From Hyphomicrobium sp. (GTDB taxonomy: Bacteria; Pseudomonadota; Alphaproteobacteria; Rhizobiales; Hyphomicrobiaceae): DNA of 64,000 nt. Shown piece by piece: positions 8,858 to 18,201 of this stretch (positions within the stretch are counted from its first letter, which is position 1; the number at the start of each line of letters is the position of its first letter). The notes under the pieces are model-generated. The model was not told the DNA's origin and ran no database searches. It worked only from the letters and a program-made list of their open reading frames with translations. The DNA is taken from contig JAFWGI010000016.1 of NCBI GenBank assembly GCA_017512425.1, positions 62,001 through 126,000 of the forward strand. Direction: 5' to 3'. Made by a program: the position numbers and the translations under genes.

Positions 8858-9172
8858 CTATTTCGCCTTTGGCCGCAACAACTCCAGATGCTTGAAATCG
8901 CGGTATTGCTTCTCGAGCCGGCAAGATCGGTCATCAGCCTGATCGCTGCATATGACCACGGCATCGTCGGGAAATGCCGTCTCGTTTTGGCATTCGGCCG
9001 TAAAACGTGCGTGCTCAGCGGTGACGTCACGGGACGTCACCTTGGCCATGCCGCACGGCGTCTTCAAATACAGAAATCTCAGAACTTCATAGTCTTTGAT
9101 CTCGGCAAGCGCGGTGCCTGCGCCATTGCTTGCGAATGCCAGAGCAAAAACAGCGAGGACCGCGCACCTCAT
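8858..9172 (-). CDS. small exported protein of unknown function, four Cys
   Basis: This 104-residue protein has a signal peptide (about residues 1-23, ending GTALA) and a mature part with four cysteines (residues near TPCGM, AECQ, VICSD and RSCRL), which could form periplasmic disulfides. I do not recognise the family. Its start overlaps the stop of the PedF-like cytochrome gene by 4 bp (ATGA), so it is translationally coupled and belongs to the quinoprotein ethanol dehydrogenase cluster. A role in assembling or serving that respiratory chain is a guess from position only. Confidence 0.6.
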   Translation of the reverse strand: MRCAVLAVFALAFASNGAGTALAEIKDYEVLRFLYLKTPCGMAKVTSRDVTAEHARFTAECQNETAFPDDAVVICSDQADDRSCRLEKQYRDFKHLELLRPKAK

Positions 9173-9588
9173 TGATCGTCCGGCTGCGCGTCGATGTAGC
9201 TGCGAATGGCCCAAATTGCTTCCTGACTCAGCAAGCCTTGAAATGGCGGCATCTTCACGCGCTCGTCGCGGACTGCGCCATTTAGCACGCGAGACAAATA
9301 CCAACCATCAGAGTCGTCATCCGGCGGCAATGCGCGCAAATCAGGTGCCATGCCGCCTGACTTTACGTCTAGTCCGTGGCAGCGTGCGCAATTCGAATTA
9401 TAGCCGCGCGCACCGATCTCGATCGCCTTTGCATCGCCACGGTACGGATTAGTCATGACCATGTCTTCACCAAGCGGCTTCAAGCCAGTTGTATCGACGG
9501 GTTGCGGGGCACCATCACCGTGGGCAAAGGCGCACTGAGTGCCGACTATCATAAGGGCGAATGCAAGAAGGGGGATATGCAGGCGCAT
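9169..9588 (-). CDS. pedF: cytochrome c-550, PedF-like
   Basis: This 139-residue protein has a signal peptide (about residues 1-22, ending AFA) and a single class I cytochrome c domain with the haem motif CARCH (NSNCARCHG) and an axial Met in KMPPFQGLL. The segment PVDTTGLKPLGEDMVMTNPYRG followed by KAIEIGARGYNSNC is characteristic of PedF, the cytochrome that accepts electrons from PQQ ethanol dehydrogenase. The gene lies in the same minus-strand cluster as the dehydrogenase at 10787-12694, which is its likely donor. Confidence 0.85.
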   Translation of the reverse strand: MRLHIPLLAFALMIVGTQCAFAHGDGAPQPVDTTGLKPLGEDMVMTNPYRGDAKAIEIGARGYNSNCARCHGLDVKSGGMAPDLRALPPDDDSDGWYLSRVLNGAVRDERVKMPPFQGLLSQEAIWAIRSYIDAQPDDQ

Positions 9589-9617
9589 CGACGCGATCTC
9601 TCTTTTCTAGGTCCGTT

Positions 9618-10034
9618 TCATTGAGGCTCGATCCAGACACGCCAGCCTTCGCTGCCGTTGATCTGCAGTGAGTACGTTCCGGCGGACTCGATTAGGTAAG
9701 AGTCTTCCCCACCGCCGCCGATGTGCAGGTTTTGCAGGACTTCTCCGGTGGCATCCTTCAGGTAGAGCACGAAGATCACCCCGTCGCTCTGGAACCGAAG
9801 TCGTGTCCGCGCGGGCACCTCGAACGGCTCCGTCGAAAATCCGAGGCGGCCTTCAAAGCGCGGCGCTGTGAGTTTTTTGGCGGCGGCATCGAAACATTCC
9901 AGGCGTTTCGCGGCGTCATTGAGGCCCGTGCATTTTCGTATCTCATCGAGTCCGTCGCGTGCCGATGCTTGAGGCGCGCTTGCGATGAGAGAGACGACAC
10001 AAAAGCTGATGCGCGAAGCTTTCGCATGCCACAC
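9618..10034 (-). CDS. exported protein of unknown function
   Basis: About 138 residues if translation begins at the GTG at 10034; the start is uncertain because no strong ribosome site is visible and the frame is open further upstream into the preceding gene. There is a hydrophobic export signal (ISFCVVSLIASAPQASA) and a motif IRKCTGLNDAAKRLECFDAAAKKL, which occurs in small periplasmic proteins of alphaproteobacteria. A C-terminal beta-rich region ends in SEGWRVWIEPQ. Function is unknown. It sits between the pentapeptide-repeat gene and the cytochrome gene of the ethanol dehydrogenase cluster. Confidence 0.55.
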   Translation of the reverse strand: MWHAKASRISFCVVSLIASAPQASARDGLDEIRKCTGLNDAAKRLECFDAAAKKLTAPRFEGRLGFSTEPFEVPARTRLRFQSDGVIFVLYLKDATGEVLQNLHIGGGGEDSYLIESAGTYSLQINGSEGWRVWIEPQ

Positions 10035-10045
10035 CGTACTCAATC

Positions 10046-10714
10046 CTACTGCCCCGGGCCGGCCGCAGGCTCCCATCGATCTTTATTCTCAGCCCATACC
10101 GGCGTGTTCGACTGCCAGTTCAACGGGCACCCCTTGCAGCCTTCCATGAACGCATCTTGCCAGATCGAATAAGTGATCTTGACGCCCGAAAGCACGGCGT
10201 TGGTAAAGTCAGCTTCGTAGAACTTCGTTTCCTGAAGATCAGTATCGATGAACTTGGCGTCGTGGAACTTCGCGCCCTTCAAAAGGGCCTTTTCGAGCGA
10301 CGCCGCAGTGAAATCGGCGTTATTGAAATTCGCCTTTGCGGCGCGCGAGAACGAAAGATCGGCGCCCTTGAATGACGCGCCTTCAAAATTCGCGTTGGCC
10401 ATGAACGCAACTTGAATGCGAGCACCGTCGAGCGTTGCCCCGCTCAAGTCCGCATTCGTAAGATTGCTGTGGCGAAGATTTGCACGCGAGAGTTTCGCGC
10501 CGCGGAGATTGGCGCCAACCAGGTTGGCTTCGTACAAATCGGCGTGGCGCAGATCAGCGCCTTCGCAATTCGTTTTGGGTTCGATTTTGCATCCGTTGAC
10601 GATCCAAGGATTCGGCCGCTCTTCCTTGTTGACGATCACGGGGTAGTCCTGCGCGCTGACAGCACTCGACAGGGCTACTGCTGCGCACCAGATGGCGATT
10701 GACCAGCGTATCAT
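10046..10714 (-). CDS. exported pentapeptide-repeat protein
   Basis: This 222-residue protein begins at the ATG at 10714 with a signal peptide (MIRWSIAIWCAAVALSSAVSAQ). About 20 tandem pentapeptide repeats follow (ADLRHADLYEANLVGANLRGAKL and on), which form a right-handed quadrilateral beta-helix. Two cysteine pairs, one before the repeats (CKIEPKTNC) and one near the end (CKGCP), flank the solenoid. Pentapeptide proteins of this kind occur beside PQQ alcohol dehydrogenases; their function there is not known. The gene follows the dehydrogenase gene directly in the same orientation. Confidence 0.8.
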   Translation of the reverse strand: MIRWSIAIWCAAVALSSAVSAQDYPVIVNKEERPNPWIVNGCKIEPKTNCEGADLRHADLYEANLVGANLRGAKLSRANLRHSNLTNADLSGATLDGARIQVAFMANANFEGASFKGADLSFSRAAKANFNNADFTAASLEKALLKGAKFHDAKFIDTDLQETKFYEADFTNAVLSGVKITYSIWQDAFMEGCKGCPLNWQSNTPVWAENKDRWEPAAGPGQ

Positions 10715-10786
10715 CTCAAACCTCACACGGCGTTGACGATTGACGGCGGGCACGGAGATGTCCGTGCCCGCCGCTCGATACTCGAC

Positions 10787-12694
10787 TTAGTTTGCCGAAG
10801 CCGTGTTCTGCGGAACTTCAAATACCCAGAACGAACCGCCCTGCGAGACCGTCTTGGTCATGTCGGCCATGTCGCCGCCCCACAGCGGAACAGCGCCGCC
10901 GTAGCCCGACGAGATGCCGATGTACTGCTTGCCATCAGCTTCCCACGTGACGGGCTGCGAAACCACGCCCGAGCCGGTCTGGAACTTCCAAAGTTCCTTG
11001 CCGTCCTTCGCGTCGAACGCTTTGACATAACCGTCGCTCGTGCCGGTGAACACCAGACCGCCCTTCGTCGTCAGAACGCCAGCCCAGAGAGGCATGTGTT
11101 CCTTGTGTTCCCAGACGACCTTGCCGTTGGTCGGGTCCATTGCGCGCAACACGCCGACGTGGGTGTCAAACTGGCGCTTAATACGGAAGCCCTGTCCGAG
11201 GTACGCGGCACCCTTCTTGTAGGTGACGTTTTCGGTCCAATAGTCTTCCATCCAGTCGTTCGTCGGGATGTAGAACAGCTTGGTGTCCTGGTTGTAGGCC
11301 ATTGGCATCCAGTTCGTACCACCGAGGAAGTTCGGCGTGACCTGGATCGTCTTGCCTTTGGTTTCACCCGCTGCCGGAGCCGGCGGACGCTGGCCCTCAA
11401 CTTCGAGCGGACGGCCGTTCGGCACGTCCCAACCGGTCGCCCAAGAAATGCCAGGGACCATCGGGTAGATGCCGAGTGCACCGCCGACCTGCTTCGAGAT
11501 CTTGCCGTCGCGAGCCGTCAGCTTGTCGAGGTCGGTGATGAACAGGAAGCCGTTGCGGTCGGCGTGGGCGCCAGCGCGGACGGTCTTACCATCCTTCTCC
11601 ATATCGAAGAGCGTGATCGGATTGTTGCCCGAGAAGTCCCACGCGTCGTTCGGGGTGTGCTGGAAGAAGCCGACCGGCTCCCCCGTCGACGGCTCGATGT
11701 AAACCTGGCCCGACGTATAGAGGCTGTCATACGGCTTCCAGTCACCATTCGGACCCGAGCGATAGTGATAGTTCCATGGCGCCGGGTTTCCGGTGCCGAT
11801 CACGATCGTGTTGGTCTTCTCGTCGTAGGTCGCCGACTGCCACGGTGCACCACCACCCTGGTTCCAAGCTTCGACCTTCTTACCGTCTTTGGCATTCGGC
11901 CATGACGGTGCCTTGGCGTCGCCAGTCGTTGTCGAGTTCTTGCCGTTGAGACGGCCCATATGCCCTTCGACGAGTGGACGCATCCAGATTTCTTCACCCG
12001 TATCCGGGTCACGTGCATACAGGCGGCCGACAACGCCGAATTCATCGCCCGAAGATCCGTGGATCAACAAGACTTTGCCAGTCTTCTGATCCTTGATGAT
12101 GTTCGGGGCGCCGGTCATTGTGTAGCCGGCCGTGTGGTCTTCGAACTTCTTGTTCCAAACGACCTTACCGGTCTTCTTGTCGAGCGCTACGATGCCAGCA
12201 TCGAGCGTGCCCATGTAGAACTTGTCGCCGTACATAGCGCCGCCGCGGTTGACGACGTCACAGCACGGACGAATGTCTTCCGGCAAACGGTGCGTGTAGC
12301 TCCAAAGCTTCTTACCGGTCTTCATGTCAAGCGCGAAAGCGCGCGAGTACGAAGCCGTCACGTAGATCACGCCATCGTGCACCAGCGCTTGGGTTTCTTG
12401 TCCGCGCTGCTTTTCATCACCGAACGAGAATGACCACTTCGGCTTCAATTGGCTGACGTTGCTGGCATTGATAAGTTCGAGCGAGCTGTAGCGGTGGTTG
12501 CGTACGCCCATGCCCCAGCTGACGACATCGCCGGGCGTCTTTTCGTCGGCTACGATATCTTCCCAGCTGACGGACTTGTTTCCGACTTCGCTATCGGCAA
12601 CTGCGATGGAAGGGATAGTGGCGATCATTGCGATGGCAGAGGCAGCAGCAAAAAGCGCTGTCCGGCCTTGCCACAATGGGTGCCCATTCGACAT
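10787..12694 (-). CDS. PQQ-dependent ethanol/methanol dehydrogenase, ExaA-like
   Basis: This 635-residue periplasmic quinoprotein has a signal peptide (about 1-33), a vicinal disulfide at Cys144-Cys145 (RPCCDVVNRG) and propeller docking motifs (AFDAKDGKELWKFQTGSGV). The active-site segment WDFSGNN (352-358) keeps the catalytic Asp353 but has Ser355 where lanthanide enzymes have Asp. It is therefore predicted to be calcium-dependent, like quinoprotein ethanol dehydrogenases ExaA/PedE. The downstream PedF-like cytochrome supports this. It differs clearly from the XoxF-like enzyme at 3765-5684, so the organism has two separate alcohol oxidation systems. The precise substrate is not determinable. 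Confidence 0.85.
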   Translation of the reverse strand: MSNGHPLWQGRTALFAAASAIAMIATIPSIAVADSEVGNKSVSWEDIVADEKTPGDVVSWGMGVRNHRYSSLELINASNVSQLKPKWSFSFGDEKQRGQETQALVHDGVIYVTASYSRAFALDMKTGKKLWSYTHRLPEDIRPCCDVVNRGGAMYGDKFYMGTLDAGIVALDKKTGKVVWNKKFEDHTAGYTMTGAPNIIKDQKTGKVLLIHGSSGDEFGVVGRLYARDPDTGEEIWMRPLVEGHMGRLNGKNSTTTGDAKAPSWPNAKDGKKVEAWNQGGGAPWQSATYDEKTNTIVIGTGNPAPWNYHYRSGPNGDWKPYDSLYTSGQVYIEPSTGEPVGFFQHTPNDAWDFSGNNPITLFDMEKDGKTVRAGAHADRNGFLFITDLDKLTARDGKISKQVGGALGIYPMVPGISWATGWDVPNGRPLEVEGQRPPAPAAGETKGKTIQVTPNFLGGTNWMPMAYNQDTKLFYIPTNDWMEDYWTENVTYKKGAAYLGQGFRIKRQFDTHVGVLRAMDPTNGKVVWEHKEHMPLWAGVLTTKGGLVFTGTSDGYVKAFDAKDGKELWKFQTGSGVVSQPVTWEADGKQYIGISSGYGGAVPLWGGDMADMTKTVSQGGSFWVFEVPQNTASAN

Positions 12695-13630
12695 GCGTAT
12701 TCTCCCAGTTTCATCTTGTTTTCAGCGTTGCCTGACGCGAACGCTTGGGAGACTTGCAACCTTATAACACGGATACGTCCATTGGACTTTGGTATTCCGA
12801 AGATTTGTTCCGTAATTCGCCGACTTCCGCATGACTTTATCGGAGCCAAAAATTCCCGCTCAAGAATTGCAAATGGATATAAACAATCCGGGCTTTATTC
12901 CCAACTTTGTGCCATGAAATTCCAAAGCGCGCAAAAATGAGCGGGCGTTTACTTGAACATCAATGGGTTACTCCAAACGCTCCCGCGCAGCCGCAGTCTG
13001 TTGCGGTCCACCCCAGATCGCTCAGCGCGAGACTTTGCGACTCCACTTGGCATATCGATCACAATCGCATGATCGAAATTGAATTCGCGCCGCTAAATTT
13101 ATGATCAACCCAGATTCGCGAATTGAGAAATCAGCTCAGGAATTATTACACATCATGATTTCGTAAATTCGAAAAATAGAGTGGTGCACTTTGAAATTCG
13201 CATTACGTGCCACCCTAGTCGACAGTGTTGCCGCAGCAGCGCTCAAAACAGCAGCACATCAGGCTTGGCAATCCGCGAGGACGCGCCGCGACGGCGTCGA
13301 TGCACGAACGAAAATGGGGTGAGAGTTCAGAATGGCAGGAGAGCGGGGAGTAACAATGAACGCGCCGACGCTCCTGCCTGCCGCGCTCGAAAGTTCCATT
13401 TTTTGATATGTAGCAGCCACACAACGGCGGTGGCCCTCATATACGATAAGTCACCTACGTAGTTTTGCTATGTGGCATAAATGCTTCCCGCCAAAAAAAC
13501 TCGACTTCCGTAGTCGTGATTTGAGATTGACCCGCCACCCCCCAAAACATAACTGTAAAAGTATAGTTTTAATTAATGGGCCAAGCATTTCGCTTCAATG
13601 TAGTGCCCTAACTATTTGGGGGCGCCGCGT
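12695..13630. other. 936-bp non-coding region between divergent genes
   Basis: No credible protein gene is seen between the divergent dehydrogenase and TonB-receptor genes. The region is AT-rich near both ends. It contains a long-loop dyad (ggcaggag 13334-13341 with ctcctgcc 13371-13378) followed after some 20 bp by a T-run near 13399, which could be a small RNA end or a chance structure. It presumably carries both divergent promoters. Confidence 0.35.
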
Positions 13631-16165
13631 ATGACACGTTCAACTGCGAATGAGAACTCGGCGCTCAGCCGGCCGGCCGCGAGGCCGTTGGCGCTCAGAG
13701 GCTTCGCGGCGGCTTGCATGCTGGCGGCAAGCCCGACATCGATGGCCTTCGGCCAGGATGCGCAAAGCCCGCAAGCTGAATTGCCGCAAATTGTCGTCCA
13801 GGGCGCTGGCGACAAGCCGAAGAAGCCCAAGAAAAAACCGAGCGCAAAAAAGGCGCCGCAAGCTCCGGTCGCTGAAGCGTCTCAGCCCGTGCAGCAACCG
13901 GTAGAAGCGGTTCCGCCTGCTGGACCAATCAAGAGCGTTGGCAGTATTGGACCTGGCACCGGGCAAGCGCCGGATAGTTTCAAGGTCGACAACCTGCAAT
14001 CGAGCAAGGCGACCGCACCACTTCTCAACACACCGCAGACCGTCACTGTCGTACCGCAACAAATTCTTCAGGAACGTGGCGCCCCTGATCTGACAGCGGC
14101 ACTGCGCAACACGCCCGGCATTACTTTTGATGCCGGCGAAAACGGCTTTGCTACTTCGATCAACAATTTCAGCATTCGCGGATTTAGTTCCGCTGGCAAC
14201 ATCTTTACAGACGGGGTGCGCAACTCCGGTAGTTTTGCGCGCGATATGTTCAATGTCGATCGCGTTGAAGTCGTTAAGGGTGCTGCAGCAGACAACGGCC
14301 GCGGCGGCGCTGCTGGCTATGTCAACATTGTCACCAAGACTCCGACCGACGAAAGCTTTGTCCGCGGCGATTCTAGCCTTCTATTCGACGATTATGGAAC
14401 ATCGCCGCTGTGGCGTTCGACCATCGACGTCAATCAACGCTCTGGAACGGTCGCCGTACGGCTCAACGGCATGTACGAAGATGGCGGTGTCATGGGACGC
14501 GACGTTGCCGACCTCAACGCCTACGGCCTCGCGCCATCGATCGCGTTCGGCCTTGGAACGGAGACGCGGGCCATCTTTTCCTACGAGCGTCTTGACCGGA
14601 ACGACACGCCGGATTGGGGTGTTCCAGGTGCTACCGTCAAAGGAAACTGGCGGTATAACCCGATTGCGGGACAGGCCGGCCGGGAAAAGTTCTATGGCCT
14701 AGCCAGTGACTTCGACGACGTGACCACTGATCGCGTTTTGGCGCGCTTTGAGCACGATATCTCCGACAATTTTACGATCAGCAATCAGACTGTCTGGGAT
14801 CGGGCGGATCGAAATGCGCGCTATGTCATTCCGACTGGCATCAGCAGTACGGCCTATCAGTTTGCGACTTCACAGCTCAATGCCTATCAGCGAGAGAATG
14901 AGTCGTTCAGCAATCAAACCAATTTGGCTGGTACGATTATCGCGGGCGGTGTGAAGCACACCATCTCTGCGGGCTTCGAATATACGCGCGAAATGTCCGA
15001 CGCAAACCGATTTGGAACGCAAGACAATCCAGGCGGTGTCACCAACCTCTTTGACCCCGACCCGCGGCGCTATAGCGGCCCTTGGCTGTCGCCAACGCAA
15101 ACAAACTCCGTCGATATTCAAACGGTGTCTGGATATTTGTACGACACCGTCTCACTCAACCGGCAATTCGATATCGTCGGCGGCGTCCGTGTTGAACACT
15201 ACGATGTGCAGATTGACAGTCTCACTTCAGGCGGCGTGCCGACAGGGATTGGTCTTTACGATGGCAGCGAGACGACGGTTGGGGGCAAGGTCGGCGTCGT
15301 TTACAAGCCGGTGGAAGAAGGCTCGCTCTATGCGTCGTATGGAGTATCGGCACTGCCGCCCGGCTCACTCCTGTCGAACCCCGACATTTCCAGAACGACG
15401 GACAATGCCTATCCAGGCTTTGTACCCGGAGCGAAGCCGGTCGAGGCGCATAATTACGAAGTCGGTATCAAGTGGGATTTCTTTGACGGCAAGCTATCGA
15501 CCACGGCTGCTGCATTCTATACCCAGAAAAAGAACGTACCTGTCACTGGACGCGACATCGGTGAGACGGTGGATTCCCTCAAAGGTTATGGTGAGCAGCG
15601 CGTGCAAGGCATTGAGTTGGGCATAGCAGGCAACCTCACTCAACGATTGAAGGTCTACGGCGGCATGCTCTTCCTTGACAGTGAACGTCGCCATAGCGCC
15701 CGTCTTGACGATGTGCGTAGAAGGGCCAACCCTTCTGACTACGGCAATCAGGGCCTTAATGGCACGACGGGGCTGGACGAAGACGCCCCGGGTTTTCCGG
15801 GTGCTACCCGCACCAGTGGCGACGAGTTGGCGTTCACGCCGAACTTCTCGGCCAATCTGTGGATGACCTATGATGTGACGGACAAGCTAACGCTTGGCGG
15901 AGGGCTGCTCTATCAAGGCGACTCTTGGCTCGGCCGGCCGGATGATGCGCTGCGGTTCATTCCGAACGGCAAGTACGGTAAACTACCGGACTACTTCATC
16001 GTAAACCTCATGGCGTCCTATGATCTTACTGACAACGTGGCGCTGCGCTTCAACGTTGATAACGTGTTCGACGAGGATTATGCGATCACGACCAACTGGA
16101 ATGGCAGCCGTGCAACGCTCGGCGCGCCAAGAACTTATAGGATTGGCACGAGTTTCGATTTCTAG
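13631..16165 (+). CDS. TonB-dependent siderophore receptor
   Basis: This 844-residue outer-membrane receptor has an N-terminal signal region, a TonB box-like segment (ELPQIVVQG), a Lys/Pro/Ala-rich linker, a plug domain (TPQTVTVVPQQILQERGAPDLTAALRNTPGI, then VDRVEVVKGAA and GGAAGYVNIVTKTP) and a 22-stranded barrel ending in RTYRIGTSFDF. It is of the size and type of ferric siderophore receptors such as Fiu/PiuA. The genes for a PiuC-type hydroxylase and a hydroxy-acid oxidase follow in the same orientation, the usual setting for catecholate-siderophore receptors. I take the ATG at 13631 as start. Fur control is likely by family, but I have not identified a clear Fur box. Confidence 0.85.
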   Translation: MTRSTANENSALSRPAARPLALRGFAAACMLAASPTSMAFGQDAQSPQAELPQIVVQGAGDKPKKPKKKPSAKKAPQAPVAEASQPVQQPVEAVPPAGPIKSVGSIGPGTGQAPDSFKVDNLQSSKATAPLLNTPQTVTVVPQQILQERGAPDLTAALRNTPGITFDAGENGFATSINNFSIRGFSSAGNIFTDGVRNSGSFARDMFNVDRVEVVKGAAADNGRGGAAGYVNIVTKTPTDESFVRGDSSLLFDDYGTSPLWRSTIDVNQRSGTVAVRLNGMYEDGGVMGRDVADLNAYGLAPSIAFGLGTETRAIFSYERLDRNDTPDWGVPGATVKGNWRYNPIAGQAGREKFYGLASDFDDVTTDRVLARFEHDISDNFTISNQTVWDRADRNARYVIPTGISSTAYQFATSQLNAYQRENESFSNQTNLAGTIIAGGVKHTISAGFEYTREMSDANRFGTQDNPGGVTNLFDPDPRRYSGPWLSPTQTNSVDIQTVSGYLYDTVSLNRQFDIVGGVRVEHYDVQIDSLTSGGVPTGIGLYDGSETTVGGKVGVVYKPVEEGSLYASYGVSALPPGSLLSNPDISRTTDNAYPGFVPGAKPVEAHNYEVGIKWDFFDGKLSTTAAAFYTQKKNVPVTGRDIGETVDSLKGYGEQRVQGIELGIAGNLTQRLKVYGGMLFLDSERRHSARLDDVRRRANPSDYGNQGLNGTTGLDEDAPGFPGATRTSGDELAFTPNFSANLWMTYDVTDKLTLGGGLLYQGDSWLGRPDDALRFIPNGKYGKLPDYFIVNLMASYDLTDNVALRFNVDNVFDEDYAITTNWNGSRATLGAPRTYRIGTSFDF

Positions 16166-16215
16166 GATCTCGCTCGATGCACAGAGCGATGACTAGGCCG
16201 CTCGATTAAACGCAG

Positions 16216-16247
16216 CAGTGCCGGGTTCGTCCCGGCACTGTTTTTTT
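16216..16247 (+). terminator. intrinsic terminator between receptor and piuC
   Basis: A perfect 10-bp stem (cagtgccggg / cccggcactg) with a 5-nt loop is followed immediately by seven T. It stands between the receptor stop (16165) and the piuC start (16260), ending 12 bp before the start codon. It should reduce read-through into piuC and so set a lower downstream expression level. Confidence 0.8.
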
Positions 16248-16259
16248 GAGGAGTTGGAA

Positions 16260-16943
16260 ATGCTCGTCACCATTGCAGATGTTCTGAAGCCAGACGAGCT
16301 CGCTCACATCCGCGGCGTTTTGGAGCGCACTACTTGGGTCGACGGGCGCGTGACGGCGGGTGATCAGGCGGCGAAGGTTAAAAACAATCTGCAGGTGCCG
16401 ATCGATTCCCCGGCCGCGCAGGAACTTGGCCAAATCATACTCAGCGCGCTATCGCGAAATTCGCAATTCATGTCGGCCGTACTACCGTTGCGCGTTCTGC
16501 CGCCGATGTTCAATCGCTACGACACAGGCATGACCTTCGGCGCACATGTCGACGGTTCGATCCGCTCGCTGCCAGGTTCGGGCCAGCGATTGCGGACCGA
16601 CGTTTCATCGACACTCTTTCTGACTCCGCCCGAGGACTACGATGGCGGTGAGCTGGTCGTCCACGATACCTACGGCACTCATTCGATCAAACTGCCCGCT
16701 GGCCACTTGGTGGTCTATCCTGGAACCAGTATGCACAGCGTGACGCCGGTAACGCGCGGCAGCCGCTGGGCCTCATTCTTTTGGTCGCAATCTATGGTCC
16801 GGGACGATTGGCAACGGCACATGCTCTACGAGCTCGACAATTCGATCCGTAGTGTGCGCTCGCGCCTTGCAGATGACGATCACGCCGTCGTCGGCCTGAC
16901 GGCGCATTATCACAATATGTTGCGACACTGGGCGGAGACTTAA
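16260..16943 (+). CDS. piuC: PKHD-type Fe(II)/2-oxoglutarate hydroxylase, PiuC
   Basis: This 227-residue protein belongs to the YbiX/PiuC family of prolyl-4-hydroxylase-like dioxygenases. The metal ligands are seen in GAHVDGSIR (His, Asp) and [17 protein letters not shown] (second His plus the Arg that binds 2-oxoglutarate). The C-terminal [32 protein letters not shown] is typical of the family. The ATG at 16260 is preceded by gaggag. PiuC genes accompany TonB siderophore receptors and are linked to iron acquisition; the natural substrate is not established. The gene lies just behind an intrinsic terminator after the receptor gene and 4 bp ahead of the hydroxy-acid oxidase gene. Confidence 0.9.
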   Translation: MLVTIADVLKPDELAHIRGVLERTTWVDGRVTAGDQAAKVKNNLQVPIDSPAAQELGQIILSALSRNSQFMSAVLPLRVLPPMFNRYDTGMTFGAHVDGSIRSLPGSGQRLRTDVSSTLFLTPPEDYDGGELVVHDTYGTHSIKLPAGHLVVYPGTSMHSVTPVTRGSRWASFFWSQSMVRDDWQRHMLYELDNSIRSVRSRLADDDHAVVGLTAHYHNMLRHWAET

Positions 16944-16947
16944 GCCC

Positions 16948-18033
16948 GTGTCGGAAGCGATCGCTACGGCTGTTTGCCTCGCCGACTATGAGTGCCTTGC
17001 TCAGCGTGTATTGAGCGCCCAAGCGTGGGCATACTTTGCTGGCGGTTCGGCCGACGAATTAACGATGCGCTGGAACCGCAGCGCATTTGATCGGCTAGCG
17101 CTTATGCCTCGCGTTCTCCGTGGCGGACCGGGCGGAAGCACGAAGACGACGTTGCTGGGCCAGGAGATTGCGCACCCTATTCTCGTTGCGCCACTCGCCT
17201 ATCAGCGGCTGGCGCATGCTGACGGTGAACTTGCAACTGCCATGGCCGCGGATGCGCAGGAAGCGCTCATGGTTCTGTCAACCCAGGCGAGCGTCACCAT
17301 CGAGGCCGCTGCCAAAGCCGGCGCGACTTGCCGCTGGTTCCAACTTTACTTTCAGCCGGAACGCGAGGCGACGCTGCATCTCGTGCGTCGCGCAGTTGAC
17401 GCTGGTTACAAGGCCTTGGTCGTAACGGTAGACGCTCCTATCAACGGCGTGCGCAATCGCGAGCACCGCACCGGTTTCCAATTGCCGCCAGACATTGCTG
17501 CAGTCAATCTGCAGGGATTGCCAGCGCCGCCGCCGCGGTCACCCAGCGGCGCGAGTGTTGTATTCAGCCAATTCGTGTCTCAAGCACCATCGTGGAACGA
17601 TATCGCTTGGCTGAAGAGCCAAACATCTCTGCCGATCATCCTCAAAGGCATCCTCTCACCCGATGACGCGGTTCTCGCAATCGAGAGCGGTGTCGATGGG
17701 ATTGTCGTTTCCAATCATGGTGGTCGCACGTTGGACACGGCGTTGGCATCGCTCGACGCTTTGCCGGCGGTGGCTACTGTCGTTGCCGGCCGAGTGCCGG
17801 TGCTGCTTGATGGCGGCGTCCGTCGTGGCACGGATGTGTTGAAAGCCCTCGCACTAGGCGCAAGCGCTGTGCTGGTTGGCCGGCCAGTTATTTTCGGCCT
17901 TGCTGCTAACGGCGCGTTTGGTGTTTCGCATGTGCTGCGTCTGCTGCGCGACGAGTTAGAGGTTGCAATGGCGTTGACGGGATGCCGGTCGGTCACGGAG
18001 ATCGGTCCGCACCTTGTCCGGAATGCTGAATAG
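16948..18033 (+). CDS. FMN-dependent alpha-hydroxy-acid oxidase
   Basis: This 361-residue protein starts at a GTG 4 bp after the piuC stop. It is a TIM-barrel flavoenzyme of the glycolate oxidase/lactate dehydrogenase (LldD) family. The FMN and substrate motifs are PILVAPLAYQRLAH, WFQLYFQPE, VTVDAPINGVRNRE, PIILKGI and VVSNHGGRTLDTALASLDALP, with the catalytic His in SNHGGR, followed by LLDGGVRRGTDVLKALALGA. Oxidases of this subgroup are often found after TonB receptor and PiuC genes. It oxidises a 2-hydroxy acid to the 2-oxo acid, possibly a siderophore-derived or iron-chelating acid; the substrate is not known. Confidence 0.85.
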   Translation: MSEAIATAVCLADYECLAQRVLSAQAWAYFAGGSADELTMRWNRSAFDRLALMPRVLRGGPGGSTKTTLLGQEIAHPILVAPLAYQRLAHADGELATAMAADAQEALMVLSTQASVTIEAAAKAGATCRWFQLYFQPEREATLHLVRRAVDAGYKALVVTVDAPINGVRNREHRTGFQLPPDIAAVNLQGLPAPPPRSPSGASVVFSQFVSQAPSWNDIAWLKSQTSLPIILKGILSPDDAVLAIESGVDGIVVSNHGGRTLDTALASLDALPAVATVVAGRVPVLLDGGVRRGTDVLKALALGASAVLVGRPVIFGLAANGAFGVSHVLRLLRDELEVAMALTGCRSVTEIGPHLVRNAE

Positions 18034-18201
18034 ATTGTCTCGCGCACCGTCTCAGCACGTCCATCGCTGCTCTATCGCATGATCGGCGGGCGCGCAGCTA
18101 TCGAAAGTCGGGCGCATGGCTTTGCATCACTTGCGGTGCGACCGGCTCGCGTATGAAGAGCGGATCGATCGAGAGCGCCGATTGCTCGCCGGGACAAGCC
18201 G

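Noticed and set aside
10733..11905. A 390-codon plus-strand open frame opposite the ExaA-like gene
   Set aside because: Antisense shadow of a well-supported gene, with no motif.
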